Source: Micrasema longulum | Lineage: Eukaryota > Arthropoda > Insecta > Trichoptera > Brachycentridae | Assembly (NCBI GenBank): GCA_022494885.1 | Contig: JAGVSM010003663.1 | Location: 1-64,000, forward strand | Direction of reading: 5' to 3' | Length of the DNA: 64,000 nucleotides | Shown here: positions 54,790 to 64,000 of the stretch, piece by piece | Position numbering within the stretch: the first letter of the stretch is position 1 | Layout: each line of letters opens with the position of its first letter | Notes under the pieces: generated by a model | The model's input: only the letters and a program-made list of their open reading frames with translations | Told to the model about the DNA's origin: nothing | The model's database searches: none | Position numbers and translations under genes: made by a program

Positions 54790-55540
54790 ATCAGGTATAA
54801 AAGAAACATTCACATTCTATCACTTCTTCACAATATTTTAAATAATTCCACTTTGCCTGTTTATCTGAGAGAGCTCTTTCGACCTCTATCACAACACAGA
54901 TTATCTCTTTGTTCTAGTAACGAGAGAACCCTTTTAATACTCTATCATCGCTCTAATTTTCTTGCCTCCTCTTTCACAGTAGTAGCTGCTCAATTGTGGA
55001 CCCACTAATGTTAGGGACGCCCCTTCTTTTTTTACATTTAAGTCAAGATTGAAAATTCACTATCTAAATATTTGAGTAGTTCTTTTATCTTCCTTATTTA
55101 TTTTCCATCCCCTCTCCTCACATCATAGTCTTCACTATACTTAGTGTTAATTTGAGAAGTTCTTATTTATCTTTGTATTCATTTGAGTGGTTCTTTTATC
55201 CTTCTTCTTTCTTTCCCATCCCCTCTCCTCTCTTGACGGTCTTCACTATACTGAGTGTTAATTTTTTACTTAGTGTTAATATGAGTAGTTCTTATTTATA
55301 CTTAGTGTTAATTTGAGTGTTTATTTAATCCTTCTTCTTTCTTTCTTATCCCCTCTCCTCACTTCATGGTCTTCAATATACTTAGTGTTATTTTTTTATA
55401 TATTGTTTTTTCTTAATCTTTGTTTTTAATTTTGTATAAAATCGCAAGATTCAATATGTCCATGTACTTGTAATTTACTCAAACAGAACGGTTTGGGTAG
55501 GTAGGAAGAAATTGCCTTAAGGCACCATGCCCGCCCTATA
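54790..55540 (+). mobile_element. C1 family LINE (CR1-like) C-terminus and 3' UTR
   Basis: Plus strand: NILNNSTLPVYLRELFRPLS, then LSLCSSNERTLLI, LASSFTVVAAQLWTH (the FxVxAAxLWNxLP block, cut short by a deletion after W). Long UTR 55060-55400 with repeated TTACTTAGTGTTAATTTGAG-type units and pyrimidine runs. 3' end with GTTTGGGTAGGTAGGAAGAA and TTGCCTTAAGGCACC (a hairpin). Matches 60545-61078 throughout the coding part and the end. Confidence 0.8.
55075..55400. repeat. Tandem repeat within C1 3' UTR
   Basis: Three imperfect units of about 110-130 bp, each with GAGTGGTTCTTTTATCC-like, CTTTCCCATCCCCTCTCC and TCTTCACTATACTTAGTG-like blocks. The other copy (60830-60900) has only one. Confidence 0.75.
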
Positions 55541-55541
55541 T

Positions 55542-55744
55542 AAATTATATATGTATATGAAGTGTTAAATAAATGAATAAAATAAATGATTAAATAAAAC
55601 TTAAATTTTAAAATCTCTTTACATGTTTGAATACGTATTTATATGTTTATAAATTATATATATATATGAAGTGTTAAATAAATGAATAAAATAAATGATT
55701 AAATAAAACTTAAATTTTAAAATCTCTTTACATGTTTGAATACG
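55542..55744. repeat. 109-bp tandem duplication at C1 3' boundary
   Basis: AGTGTTAAATAAATGAATAA at 55561 recurs at 55670 (period 109). Both copies end CATGTTTGAATACG (55622-55635 and 55731-55744) and are nearly identical, so the duplication is recent relative to the rest. Confidence 0.85.
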
Positions 55745-55854
55745 AACTTCCCTCACATGTGCTGGAAAAACTTGTCAGTCATTTCACGTGGATTAATTTG
55801 ATCATTAAACCCCTTCACTACAAATATTATGTACACAGTCCGGAAACGTTGAAG

Positions 55855-56030
55855 TTAAATCGACGCTTTATTCGCGTGCGACGACTTTGTTTGGGCGACG
55901 TTCCCATAGCGACCGGCGTCGGCGTCGCCCCCACCGCAAGAGCAAACACAGCCTTAGTTCAAAGTTTCCCAAACACACATTTGTTACCAAGGCCTCGATA
56001 ACGGGCGCGATAACGATTTTCAAAGCGATC
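55855..56030. other. GC-rich island
   Basis: CGTGCGACGACTTTGTTTGG, CGACCGGCGTCGGCGTCGCC and CGATAACGGGCGCGATAACG form an island of CG dinucleotides in AT-rich DNA. Two plus-strand frames cover it (55732-56001 and 55887-56171), without known domains. It might be a promoter, a GC-rich MITE, or an imported fragment. No terminal repeats seen. Confidence 0.3.
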
Positions 56031-56039
56031 ACTGTTCAT

Positions 56040-57000
56040 TTATTACCACCGTTCCTTCAATTTAACATTAATTTGAATTTCATTAAATTCACGGTGCGGA
56101 GTATTAAGTGTTTATTTTATAAAAAACATTTTAAAAAACTCACCGCTTTAGAATTATTCACGCATCATTAGAAATTTCTTCTAACGGATTTGAAAATTCA
56201 ATTGAAATATTTATTGAAATTTATGGCAACAGGAAAGGAAAATATCTGTGTATTTTTGATTATATATTTTTTTCAAACATAAAAAAAATCTACAAGAAAG
56301 TTACACCAAACTCATTTTGCGAACAGAAAAATATTTACATAAAGGTATGGAAAAAATTTAGTATTTATATTTTCATACAACACTCTTTCCTCTTTCGTTC
56401 TTGCTCTAACTATAATGCTTTTATTTTTTATCTATTGATATATTTAACACGCCCCTTAGTTTATTTAAAAATAAATTCAGACTCATTCTTTCTGGCTGCG
56501 ATACGATCCCACTTCCTATTTAATGATGCTCACACTTACACACACCTCTACACTTACTCTCATACAAATACACATAAACAAATCCCTTTGTTGTACCACA
56601 ATTTAATATGTATGATTTTTATAAAGAAACTTCGTTGGTCTGTTCTTGAACCGTATCTTTTGTATGTTATTATATCATTGTCGACTGTTTGTTTCTGTAA
56701 AAATATATAAATATGAAACTGAAATAATGTAGCAAGTTATGTATATAATGCAATTAAAATTTTATTTCATTTTAATAAACAAAAAATTAGATGAATTCAT
56801 TTAGTTTTCATTTTATTATTTTAGTTCATAGGTTACGTAAATCAACTCGTATCCTAAGATTTTTTCGTACTTTTCACATATTTAAAAAATAACCCCTCTT
56901 TTCTCTCTTTATGAACCGAATCTTGGGGGAAAAAAAACATTATTATGCTCGTCATAAAATAAAAACTTTATCACGATAGATCTTTTGAACGAAACAAAAT
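56040..57000. other. AT-rich DNA, nothing recognised
   Basis: Contains a short (ACAC)-rich run at 56530-56580. No assignable element. Confidence 0.35.
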
Positions 57001-57009
57001 ACTGTTTTA

Positions 57010-57395
57010 AAAAATATGTCAAAATTGGGAAGAAGACGTTACCAGAGCAAAAATTTTAATTTTCTGTTTTTTATTTTACTTGATGGTTTTTTAAATTTTA
57101 TTATTCATTGTATATATGTATGCGTATGTATGAATATATATGTATGTTGTATGTGTTTATTGTTTTTTATTTCTTATAGCATTGTTTTATATTTTCTTAG
57201 TCTTTCTACTTTTTCTTATTTCGCTTCCTTCCCTATTTTCCCGTCCAACTTCCTTTCACTCCTATCGAACTGTATATTTTGTTTTTTTATATTTTTGTTC
57301 CTACGTAAAATCCGTAATTGGTCTTGTTATTCTCAATGTTTTGTTTAATAATACGACCGTGTTGGTTTAATGAAATTAAACAATAAATAAAACTA
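57010..57395 (+). mobile_element. LINE-like 3' UTR
   Basis: A TATG/TGTA-rich tract (57105-57165), pyrimidine-rich stretch, then AATGAAATTAAACAATAAAT. The two open frames through it (57016-57348 and 57140-57370) are phenylalanine/leucine/serine rich and look like reading of a pyrimidine-rich UTR. Confidence 0.4.
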
Positions 57396-57654
57396 AGCTA
57401 TGTATACCTAAAATTTTAGGCACATTAACATATAATATTTCTTACATTTCGTTTAAAAAATATTTACAATTGTTCGTTTCAAATATTAAAACTTAAGGCA
57501 GTCATACTCAACTCTTTTGTACTTTGAACCACATACGTATGTAAACTAAGTAACAAAAAAAACATTTTAAGGAAAAATACTATTGGTAGAAACCCGTTTA
57601 AATTCATATTAGGGCCCCGATACTTGATAAGTGAACAAATATTTGTATAAACTA

Positions 57655-57815
57655 AAACATAATGGGCCTTAGTTATAAACTTGGCATAAAGTTACACTCA
57701 AATGGGAATACCATTATTTTTATAGTGGTAGAATAAAGATAGTATTTCCATCTGAGTTATGCCACTATACTTAGGTGTAACTTTACGCCGAGTTTATGAG
57801 TAAGTCCCATTGGAA
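57655..57815. mobile_element. MITE with ~45-bp terminal inverted repeats
   Basis: Left AATGGGCCTTAGTTATAAAC ... GGCATAAAGTTACAC; right, opposite strand, AATGGGACTTACTCATAAAC ... GGCGTAAAGTTACAC. About 155 bp in total. No clean target duplication. Superfamily unknown. Confidence 0.75.
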
Positions 57816-57927
57816 ACATAAAGCTTATCAGCATACCAGCTCAAATGTTAACAACAGCAACAACAACCACATTAACAACAATCGTCGATACTACTTACAT
57901 GTCTTATTTGATATTCTTCGGTTTATA

Positions 57928-58199
57928 AATAAAGGTTTCAGCTCTTAAACTTCACAAACATCAAAAGATGAAAGAATTGAAGGGCTAAAGATGTTCAAAT
58001 ATAGGCAGAATGATTAATGTTACACAGTGTGTAAAGTGGCCACTTAAACCGTCATAAGCCCTGTAGATGTCTAGACTTCTATACTACCTTATCTTAAATG
58101 TTCTTCATCTCCGTTGTAATATGTTAATATAAACATCTCCCCAGGGAGTCGAATCCAGTCCTTGCCTACAAAAATTTGGACAAACTCAAAATATTGCTC
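57928..58199 (+). repeat. Family A copy with complete outer end
   Basis: GGTTTCAGCTCTTAAACTTC, ACATCAAAAGATGAAAGAAT, CACAGTGTGTAAAGTGGCC, AAGCCCTGTAGATGTCTAG, CATCTCCCCAGGGAGTCGAA and AATTTGGACAAACTC to ATTGCTC. A short deletion removes the CAGCCAATGACAG block. It gives the uninterrupted CAGCTCTTAAACTTCAC site used to define the LINE insertion at 7803-8258. Confidence 0.9.
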
Positions 58200-58669
58200 A
58201 CATAAAAATTTACATAAATAAGTGTACACTTACTTATTTATTTCGACTTAATTCAAATTCTAATTCTGACGAAATAAAAATTATTTGTCGACCTTCATAT
58301 TTAATGACATACATATGACACTTTGATAAAGTGATGCTAGTTTTCATAAAAGGCAATATAATTATTATCGTTATCTCTGTCTATAAATAAATCGTGTTCA
58401 TAAATCGATCATCAACTACTATTGAATGTCGCATTTAATGAACTGTTTCGCCCCCAAAGTGTATACAAATGGTTATTCTTTCTTTTACATGAGACAATAC
58501 TCTTACATATGACAAAAAATATATAATGTAATACCTGAACCGTCGAAATATGGTAAGAGCTTTAATCTAAATGTATTACTTACTGCTTGCTTTAGTAAAA
58601 TTGGTCGTGGAGAGTCTAACGGGTTCATGGTGGCTGTTGGATGCTCAACGCATGCTCTTGTTCAGATAA

Positions 58670-58935
58670 TGAAAACAATTCTGCGCGTTAAATATAACCA
58701 GAATCCTGGAGAAGCGTGTTTGACTCAATGGCTCCTCTCCGATAAAAAAAATGGTTCGATTGTTGCGAAGACAGACATTATTATTGTTTTTTTTTTTTTT
58801 TACATTGCAATATTTCATTGTTCTTAGATGCGTAAGACTGATCACCTTATCTTCTTGTAACAGACGATCAATATACGGCGCATTTAGTGTATCAGTATTC
58901 CATGCACTGTAGAGTGTGAATAGTGCATTATTTAT
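58670..58935 (+). repeat. Family B SINE-like repeat
   Basis: ACCAGAATCCTGGAGAAGCG, TTGACTCAATGGCTCC and CTCTCCGATAAAAAAAATGG match 510-590. Then TAAGACTGATCACCTTATC and CAATATACGGCGCATTTAG match the later part of family B. Confidence 0.55.
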
Positions 58936-59129
58936 TTGTTTAAACGCTCATAGGGCTTTTTATATTTTTGCAAACCGTCAAATGTGATAAGAAATACAAA
59001 AAAAAGTAAATAAATTTGCGTAAAATTACGCGGATTCGAGATTCTTACTAGATATTAAAAAAAATAGAATAATGAAAAAAATACAAAAGGTAATCATGAA
59101 GTTTCGCATATATTAGATAAATTTTGTAT

Positions 59130-59395
59130 CTTTTATGTAAGTAATTATGTGTATCCGCACGGTATGTGTGTATATATGCATGCATGTATATGGGTTTGTA
59201 TGTATATATAAATATATATATATTTATGTGTATGTATTTTTTGTCTGTTCTTTCTTTTAACTTGTTAATTTTTTTTATGTATTGAAATGTAATTGCCTAA
59301 CTTGAAACGGGGTTGTACCCTTGTGAGCTGGGAAAAGTGTACAAAAAAATATATGTCCTATTATAAAATGTATGAATAAATAAATTTAAATTTAT
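59130..59395 (+). mobile_element. LINE-like 3' end
   Basis: A TATG/TATA tract (59160-59240) is followed by TTGAAACGGGGTTGTACCC, TTGTGAGCTGGGAAAAGTG, then GTATGAATAAATAAATTT. The layout is that of CR1-like 3' ends. Confidence 0.5.
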
Positions 59396-59398
59396 TTA

Positions 59399-59654
59399 AA
59401 CAGAGAGGGAAAACATTTTTGAAATAGGAATATGGAAGTCTAGGCATTTACAGGGCTTTTGATCTGTCATTGGCTGGTTTAAGTGGCCATTTTACACACT
59501 GTGTAACATTCACTATTCTGTCTATGTTTGAACATCCACATTTTCTCAACTCTTTCATCTGTTGACTTTTGTTAAGTAAAAGAGCTGAAACCTTTATCAC
59601 AAGGGAGGAAATCCCGCCAGTCTTTAAGCATTTGGACATACTCAAACATTGTTG
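59399..59654 (-). repeat. Family A copy ending in an inverted terminus
   Basis: Minus body (GATCTGTCATTGGCTGG, AAGTGGCCATTTTACAC, AGAGCTGAAACCTTTATC) then, in plus orientation, GGGAGGAAATCCCGCCAGTC, AAGCATTTGGACATACTC and AAACATTGTTG. This shows that a family A copy can end in an inverted terminus rather than a tandem one. Confidence 0.88.
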
Positions 59655-59689
59655 AAATAAATTTATCGCTAAAAAGGCGCTTGTTGGCG

Positions 59690-59860
59690 GCCTCCGCGGT
59701 GTAGCGGTGAAAATGCTTGACTCACGCACGGAAGGTTCTGGGATCGATTCCCTGAGAGAACACAAAAACTGAATGTGATTTTTCTCAAGCCTGGGTTTTA
59801 TGTGCTGTAATTAACCACTGTAATTGGGTTTTCTGGCCTGCTGTGGTGCAAAAAAAAAGC
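59690..59860 (+). mobile_element. tRNA-derived SINE, family S1
   Basis: GGCGGCCTCCGCGGTGTAGC (A-box-like), GGTTCTGGGATCGATTCC (B box), body to CCTGCTGTGGTGC and a poly-A (59852-59860). Matches 15611-15783(-) along its length. The two copies share the body but differ at many positions. Confidence 0.85.
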
Positions 59861-59869
59861 GTTCTCTAT

Positions 59870-60540
59870 GATCACAAAAGCGCCCAAAATACCAGCCCAG
59901 CTGAGGAAAGCACGCCCTCTTTACCTTCAAGTTATTCTCTAGATTTGAGATTAGAGTATACATACTTTTTTCACCTTAAGTTTTTAATTTGATACGGGCA
60001 TCAATCTCTATCATGATATAATCGTCATTGATTTCCGATAGTAAACATTCTTAGAAAAAAATGACTAAGTTATTTTAAATTATATTTGCGGCCACACGAA
60101 CAAACGGTGTTTAAATACATTCCAATGATAAATTAGAAAATTACGTTTTCTTGATTTCAAAAAGTAAAGGATTCAATTTTTATATTGTAGCACGGCATAC
60201 GAAAAAGCATGCATCGATTTAATTCAACTAAGACGTTGGTTAAATAGGGTTTTTAAAGCTGATTAAAATAATCCATTACGATTTCTAAATTAGATATAAA
60301 TCTTAAAATGTTAGATTACTTAATTGCTCAATATGGCGTGCTAGATTTTAAATTGTGTACTTAAATGTAGATACTTTTGTTCTAAATAACCATTAAATTG
60401 ACCTCAATATTCGCTCTAATATTAGATTGTCAAAATACGAGCTTCGTTAAAAAAGCACAAGGAATATTTGAATTTTGAATTTAAGTAAGTAATTCTAAGA
60501 TTTTTTATCCCTAGACTGGTATGTTAATTAGTATGCAGAA
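59870..60540. other. AT-rich DNA, nothing recognised
   Basis: No repeat shared with other parts of the window and no frame above background. Confidence 0.35.
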
Positions 60541-60544
60541 TATT

Positions 60545-61078
60545 CGTATTCGTTATATCCGTGATATTTGCACCACAACATTTTATCACTTCTTCACAAT
60601 ATTTGGAATAATTCCTCTTTGCCTGTTTATCTGAGAGAACTCTTCACACCTCTATCCCAACACGGACTATCTCTTCGCTCTAGTAACGAGAAAACTCTTT
60701 TGATACCCCTTCACCACTCTAATTTTCTTGCCTCCTCTTTCACAGTAGTAGCTGCTCGATTTTGGAATAATCTACCCACTAATGTTAGAGACGCCGAAAT
60801 GTCACAATCTTAATATTTGAGATGTTCCTTTCTCTTTCTTCTTTCCTTCCTATCACCTCTCCTCTCCTCTCTTCATAATATCGTGTAAATGTTTTAGTTG
60901 GTTTGAAATTATTGTATAAAATTATAAGATTTAGTTGAAATATATGTATGTACTTGTAATTTTCTCAAACTGAACAGTTTGGGTAGGTAGGAAGAAATAG
61001 CTTCAAGGCAATATGCCCGCCTTTATACGTATATAAATTGTAAAAATACAAGAAGTGTAAAATAAATAAAGAAATAAG
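60545..61078 (+). mobile_element. C1 family LINE (CR1-like) C-terminus and 3' UTR
   Basis: The open frame (60568-60813) reads NIWNNSSLPVYLRELFTPLS, QHGLSLRSSNEKTLLIPLH, NFLASSFTVVAARFWNNLPT then NVRDAEMSQS and a stop. The FTVVAARxWNxLPTNVRDA block is the usual end of CR1-like ORF2. UTR ends with CAGTTTGGGTAGGTAGGAAG, GGCAATATGCCCGCC and GTGTAAAATAAATAAAGAAA. It is less degraded than the 54790-55540 copy. Confidence 0.85.
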
Positions 61079-61324
61079 TTTTTTCATGTTAATAATCAAT
61101 CTCTGAAATTTCGGAATTTTTGGACGCGTAGTTGGTTTTTGACAGACAAACTAGGGTGAAAAACTTAGTTACATTAAAAAAAAAAGTTTTTATATTAAAA
61201 ACAGTTCAAACAACATGCATAAATATAGTATGCCCCATAAAGTAACTCTCTGCATAATTTTATTTGCAAATATTCGGCACCATGCCCTAATGCTAAATTT
61301 AAACGATAGTTGTTTTAATAATTT

Positions 61325-61700
61325 AATTTTCTACATTGAAATTATATATTTATTTAAATAAATATATAATTAAACTAGAATCCTTAAAATTTATTCATAA
61401 ATTAGCCACTGATGTAATTGTAGACGAAGAATTAAACTTGAAAAAAACCGTAGTAAACATGACCACAATACGAGAATATCAGAAAAATATTAAATGCAAC
61501 CTTCTAAAACGAGAAAAGGTCAATCGAGACTAATAAACCATGGACTGAAATTATACAATAAACTACCAGACAAAACAAAAGATGTTTAAAATATTATTAT
61601 CAACAGCAGAATGTGAATTTTAAAAGTAAAAATATTTTGTAATATGTGTGTAACATGCATGGGTTTATCAGTGAAAAATTAAAATAAAAAAATAAAAAAA
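61325..61700 (+). mobile_element. Jockey-like ORF2 C-terminus
   Basis: LESLKFIHKLATDVIVDEEL and VVNMTTIREYQKNIKCNLL, then (after two stops) RLINHGLKLYNKLPDKTKDV, the common NGLKLYNKLPD motif. The 3' end is A-rich near 61700. A perfect short palindrome (TATATATTTATTTAAATAAA and onward) occurs at 61343-61372. Confidence 0.75.
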
Positions 61701-61934
61701 AAAAATTATTTTTTTTTAAATTTTGATTTGAAGGCTGTGACGGTAAAATTTGTCTCTATCGTTACAAAAAACATAATAAATATCATCGGATTCGGTTGGC
61801 ACTGTATTAGGCAATAAAACTCCATAGTACGATTATGCTGCACTGTGGCGGTAGAATTTATACGTTATATTCATCACAAAAGGTGTATCTACGAGTTGAA
61901 TAACTCCACAGAACTATCAAATGTTAAACAACTT

Positions 61935-62335
61935 TATTTTTTTACATTTGAATTAAAGAGCGCCGAAAATCTGGGTAGCGGTGAATCGAATACTTTACTC
62001 AAGTAACGCGCGTTTTGGTATGATCGGCGAATTTTCACGATAGTTTTCTCGGCTCGTGACATGTTCGCGACATTAGTACGGCAGTCACCGTGTTTCCTGA
62101 ACTTGGCCCCCCGCGACTTTCCCCAGTTTACAATAATGAAGAGGCCCATGAAAAGACGACGCTTCGCGAACATAGAGAAGATAGACCGAATTGCTGATGA
62201 AGTACATACCAGGGCTGGTATTCCGAACGCTCTCGCGGCCGTATTATCTCGTTTATTAACATACAAAATACACGAAAAAAACTGTTTTCTCGTGCCGCGA
62301 GAGTAATTCAAAATAGCACCCCAGGTGCGTTTCAG
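61935..62335. other. GC-rich segment with unassigned frames
   Basis: Two opposite frames (61934-62311 minus, 125 codons; 62061-62306 plus, 81 codons) share the segment. The plus frame has MKRRRFANIEKIDRIADEVH in its middle and no recognisable domain. The ends (GAAAACTATCGTGAAAATTC region; CTCGTGCCGCGAGAG) show only a short palindrome. It may be an element fragment. GC content is clearly above the flanks. Confidence 0.3.
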
Positions 62336-62829
62336 GGTATGTATTCTGATGGAAACTTAAAATTTATCTTCAATTTTGTCTACAAAGAAAAATTAAGTTT
62401 TATGTATAAAAATTGAATATATATACATTTTTTTCCTATACATGTTCAATTATCGGTTGTTGACGAAGATACTTTGAATGTTCATACAAAATAAAATAAC
62501 ACACTTTCATAAATAAATATCGATTTTAGTTCATACCGTCTCGATATGTGCCGATGAAGATAGCGTTCTTAATCGCGGCCCAGAAATGTTTCGAAGACGA
62601 AAAAACGCTGGGGTGAGTTTATTTTATCCGATGTTGATTAGTTTAAAGGGGAAAATATTAATATTGAGGAATTCATTATGAAAAAAAAAGTATTCGCAAT
62701 TTTTTTTTGTGTTTAATACCAAAAGTAAAACAAAATTGTAAAAATTATACGTCATTCATAAGAATATTTTCTGCTCCACAAGATATTTTGTTTGTTTTTA
62801 CGTTACATGAATTAATTTATTTGATTATA

Positions 62830-63845
62830 AATCTTCAAAACGAAATGTCAATTAGACGAAAGTAAGCATTTTTGACAACTCTTTCTGTTCGCGTTCGATT
62901 GAGGGAATAAAGCTGCCAAAGCTGCTCGCGATATATGCGAAGTGGACGGTAAGATGTTTTAAAATATTGATTAATTTGTTGTAATTTTTTTGTTGCCCGT
63001 TTGTTTCCAAACGAGGAGAACAAGATGACATAACAAATAAAATAGTCAATAATATCAATAATATCCTTAGATGGATACAGTAAACGAGGAAAATCAAGAA
63101 AAGCATGGCATCACCAGATTCAACAATTACCTTTACGATGAGAGACATGTCAAAAGTCGGAATAATCAACCTGCGTGCACGATAATATACACGCATGTTA
63201 AAAATCTCCACGTTGGGCGCCATTGTCACGCGCACCGCCCCTTGCGCATTTTAACGGACTCGATTCAAGAAGTACGAGGTCTGTATGGAAAGGAGTGGTG
63301 TAGCATTTTACCTTCTTTGCTTACCCTTTGAGGGAAACAACGTGATGGTTATTTGCTTGTTTGTTTAAATCAATGAAAAAACAAATAAATTAAAATGCAG
63401 AACTCAAAGGCTCACATATTACAGTTTTGAAGCAAATCGGTTAGTGCTTATACTACATATGTGGTTACGATAGTTGTTATGATTGCACCATAATCGATTC
63501 TTAGAATTATTGATGGAAAATACTCGTTCATTCGTAATTCTTGTTTTTGCTCAAGAATTCCGTTTGTAATTTCAAAACAGTTCAATACATGAACATTAAA
63601 AATACTGTCAGCAAAAAAGATTTAAGAAAATATCTCCGTCCGAAAGGATGGAAATATGATTTGCTGTGCGAGATAGAACCAGAATCTTGTTGTCTCATTA
63701 TTTTACAACGAATACGCCTGTAATTGACAGCATCTTCACCGTGCACTTACTGTGTGCAGCTAAAGCTTAATTCCCTTGATTGAACGCGAACAGAAAGAGG
63801 CGCCTTAATACTTACTTTCATCTTCTTGACATTTTGTTATGAAGG
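62830..63845. mobile_element. ~1 kb element with ~100-bp terminal inverted repeats
   Basis: Left arm about 62830-62935 (GAAATGTCAATTAGACGAAA, GAAAGTAAGCATT, CTCTTTCTGTTCGCGTTCGA, TTGAGGGAATAAAGCT) pairs with the right arm about 63740-63845 (on the opposite strand GAAAGTAAGTATT, CTCTTTCTGTTCGCGTTCAA, TCAAGGGAATTAAGCT). The interior has two short plus-strand frames (63071-63331, 63541-63723) without known domains, and a GC-rich block near 63210-63245. Target duplications not resolved. A non-autonomous DNA transposon or fold-back element. Confidence 0.7.
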
Positions 63846-63849
63846 CTTG

Positions 63850-64000
63850 TTATCAAATTAATTAATAAATGTAACGTAAAAACAAACAAAACATCTTATG
63901 GAACAGAAAGTTTCCTATCCAATGACGTATATTTTTTGCTATTTTGTTTTCGTTTTAGTGCTCATATTAATTTCAAAAATAAATGGCACAACTTGTGCTA
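63850..64000. other. AT-rich window end
   Basis: No feature recognised in the last 150 bp. Confidence 0.3.

Noticed and set aside
57016..57370. Serine/phenylalanine-rich frames of 76-110 codons
   Set aside because: They translate a pyrimidine-rich LINE-like 3' UTR.
61934..62311. 125-codon minus-strand frame as a gene
   Set aside because: It overlaps an opposite-strand frame in a short GC-rich island, and neither has a recognisable domain; reported only as an unassigned segment.

Overview
This window reads as a very AT-rich stretch of a eukaryotic, probably insect, genome that consists almost entirely of decayed transposable elements. No host protein-coding gene, rRNA, functional tRNA, operon or CRISPR array could be supported. 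The insect assignment is an inference from the mix of elements: many Jockey/CR1-like non-LTR retrotransposon tails with AATAAA-rich ends, RTE-like endonuclease-reverse transcriptase tails, tRNA-headed SINEs, a mariner-like MITE, and THAP-bearing (P-like) deletion derivatives. One short segment near 21.8-22.0 kb vaguely recalls lepidopteran repeats, but the order of insect is not established.

Layout. 0-8.5 kb: short interspersed repeats, several minus-strand non-LTR tails (1.05-1.55, 1.78-2.23, 3.33-4.26 kb), an RTE-like fragment with one in-frame stop (6.25-7.02 kb), and a nest in which a non-LTR tail sits inside a repeat I call family A (7.0-8.45 kb). 8.5-24 kb: more family A copies, a GC-rich MITE, tRNA-derived SINEs, two decayed RTE-like tails, and an inverted pair of LINE tails (19.7-20.25 and 21.24-21.62 kb). 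24-28 kb: an 84-bp-armed inverted repeat and three LINE tails. 28-37 kb: mostly featureless AT-rich DNA. 37-41.9 kb: RTE-like relic, LINE tails, a near-perfect ~100-bp-armed palindrome, and a zinc-knuckle LINE C-terminus. 42.4-46 kb: first THAP-exon transposon derivative, a TATA-flanked MITE with a natural empty site elsewhere in the window, and a mariner-like MITE. 50.8-55.7 kb: RTE-like elements, one of them split by the second THAP-exon derivative; an L2-like LINE with RT domain and the classic 3' hairpin; a second LINE tail with tandem repeats. 57.6-63.9 kb: MITE, family A, SINE, LINE tails and a ~1 kb long-inverted-repeat element.

The two most interesting signals are (1) two 832- and 1010-bp elements with shared terminal inverted repeats, 8-bp target duplications and a conserved 71-nt first exon that encodes the start of a THAP zinc finger and ends at a splice donor, i.e. 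non-autonomous relatives of a P-element-like transposon; and (2) family A, a ~393-bp repeat present at about 15 loci in both orientations, sometimes tandem and sometimes fold-back, which I cannot assign to any known class. All homology statements are by eye from translated reading frames and repeat comparison; no search was run.
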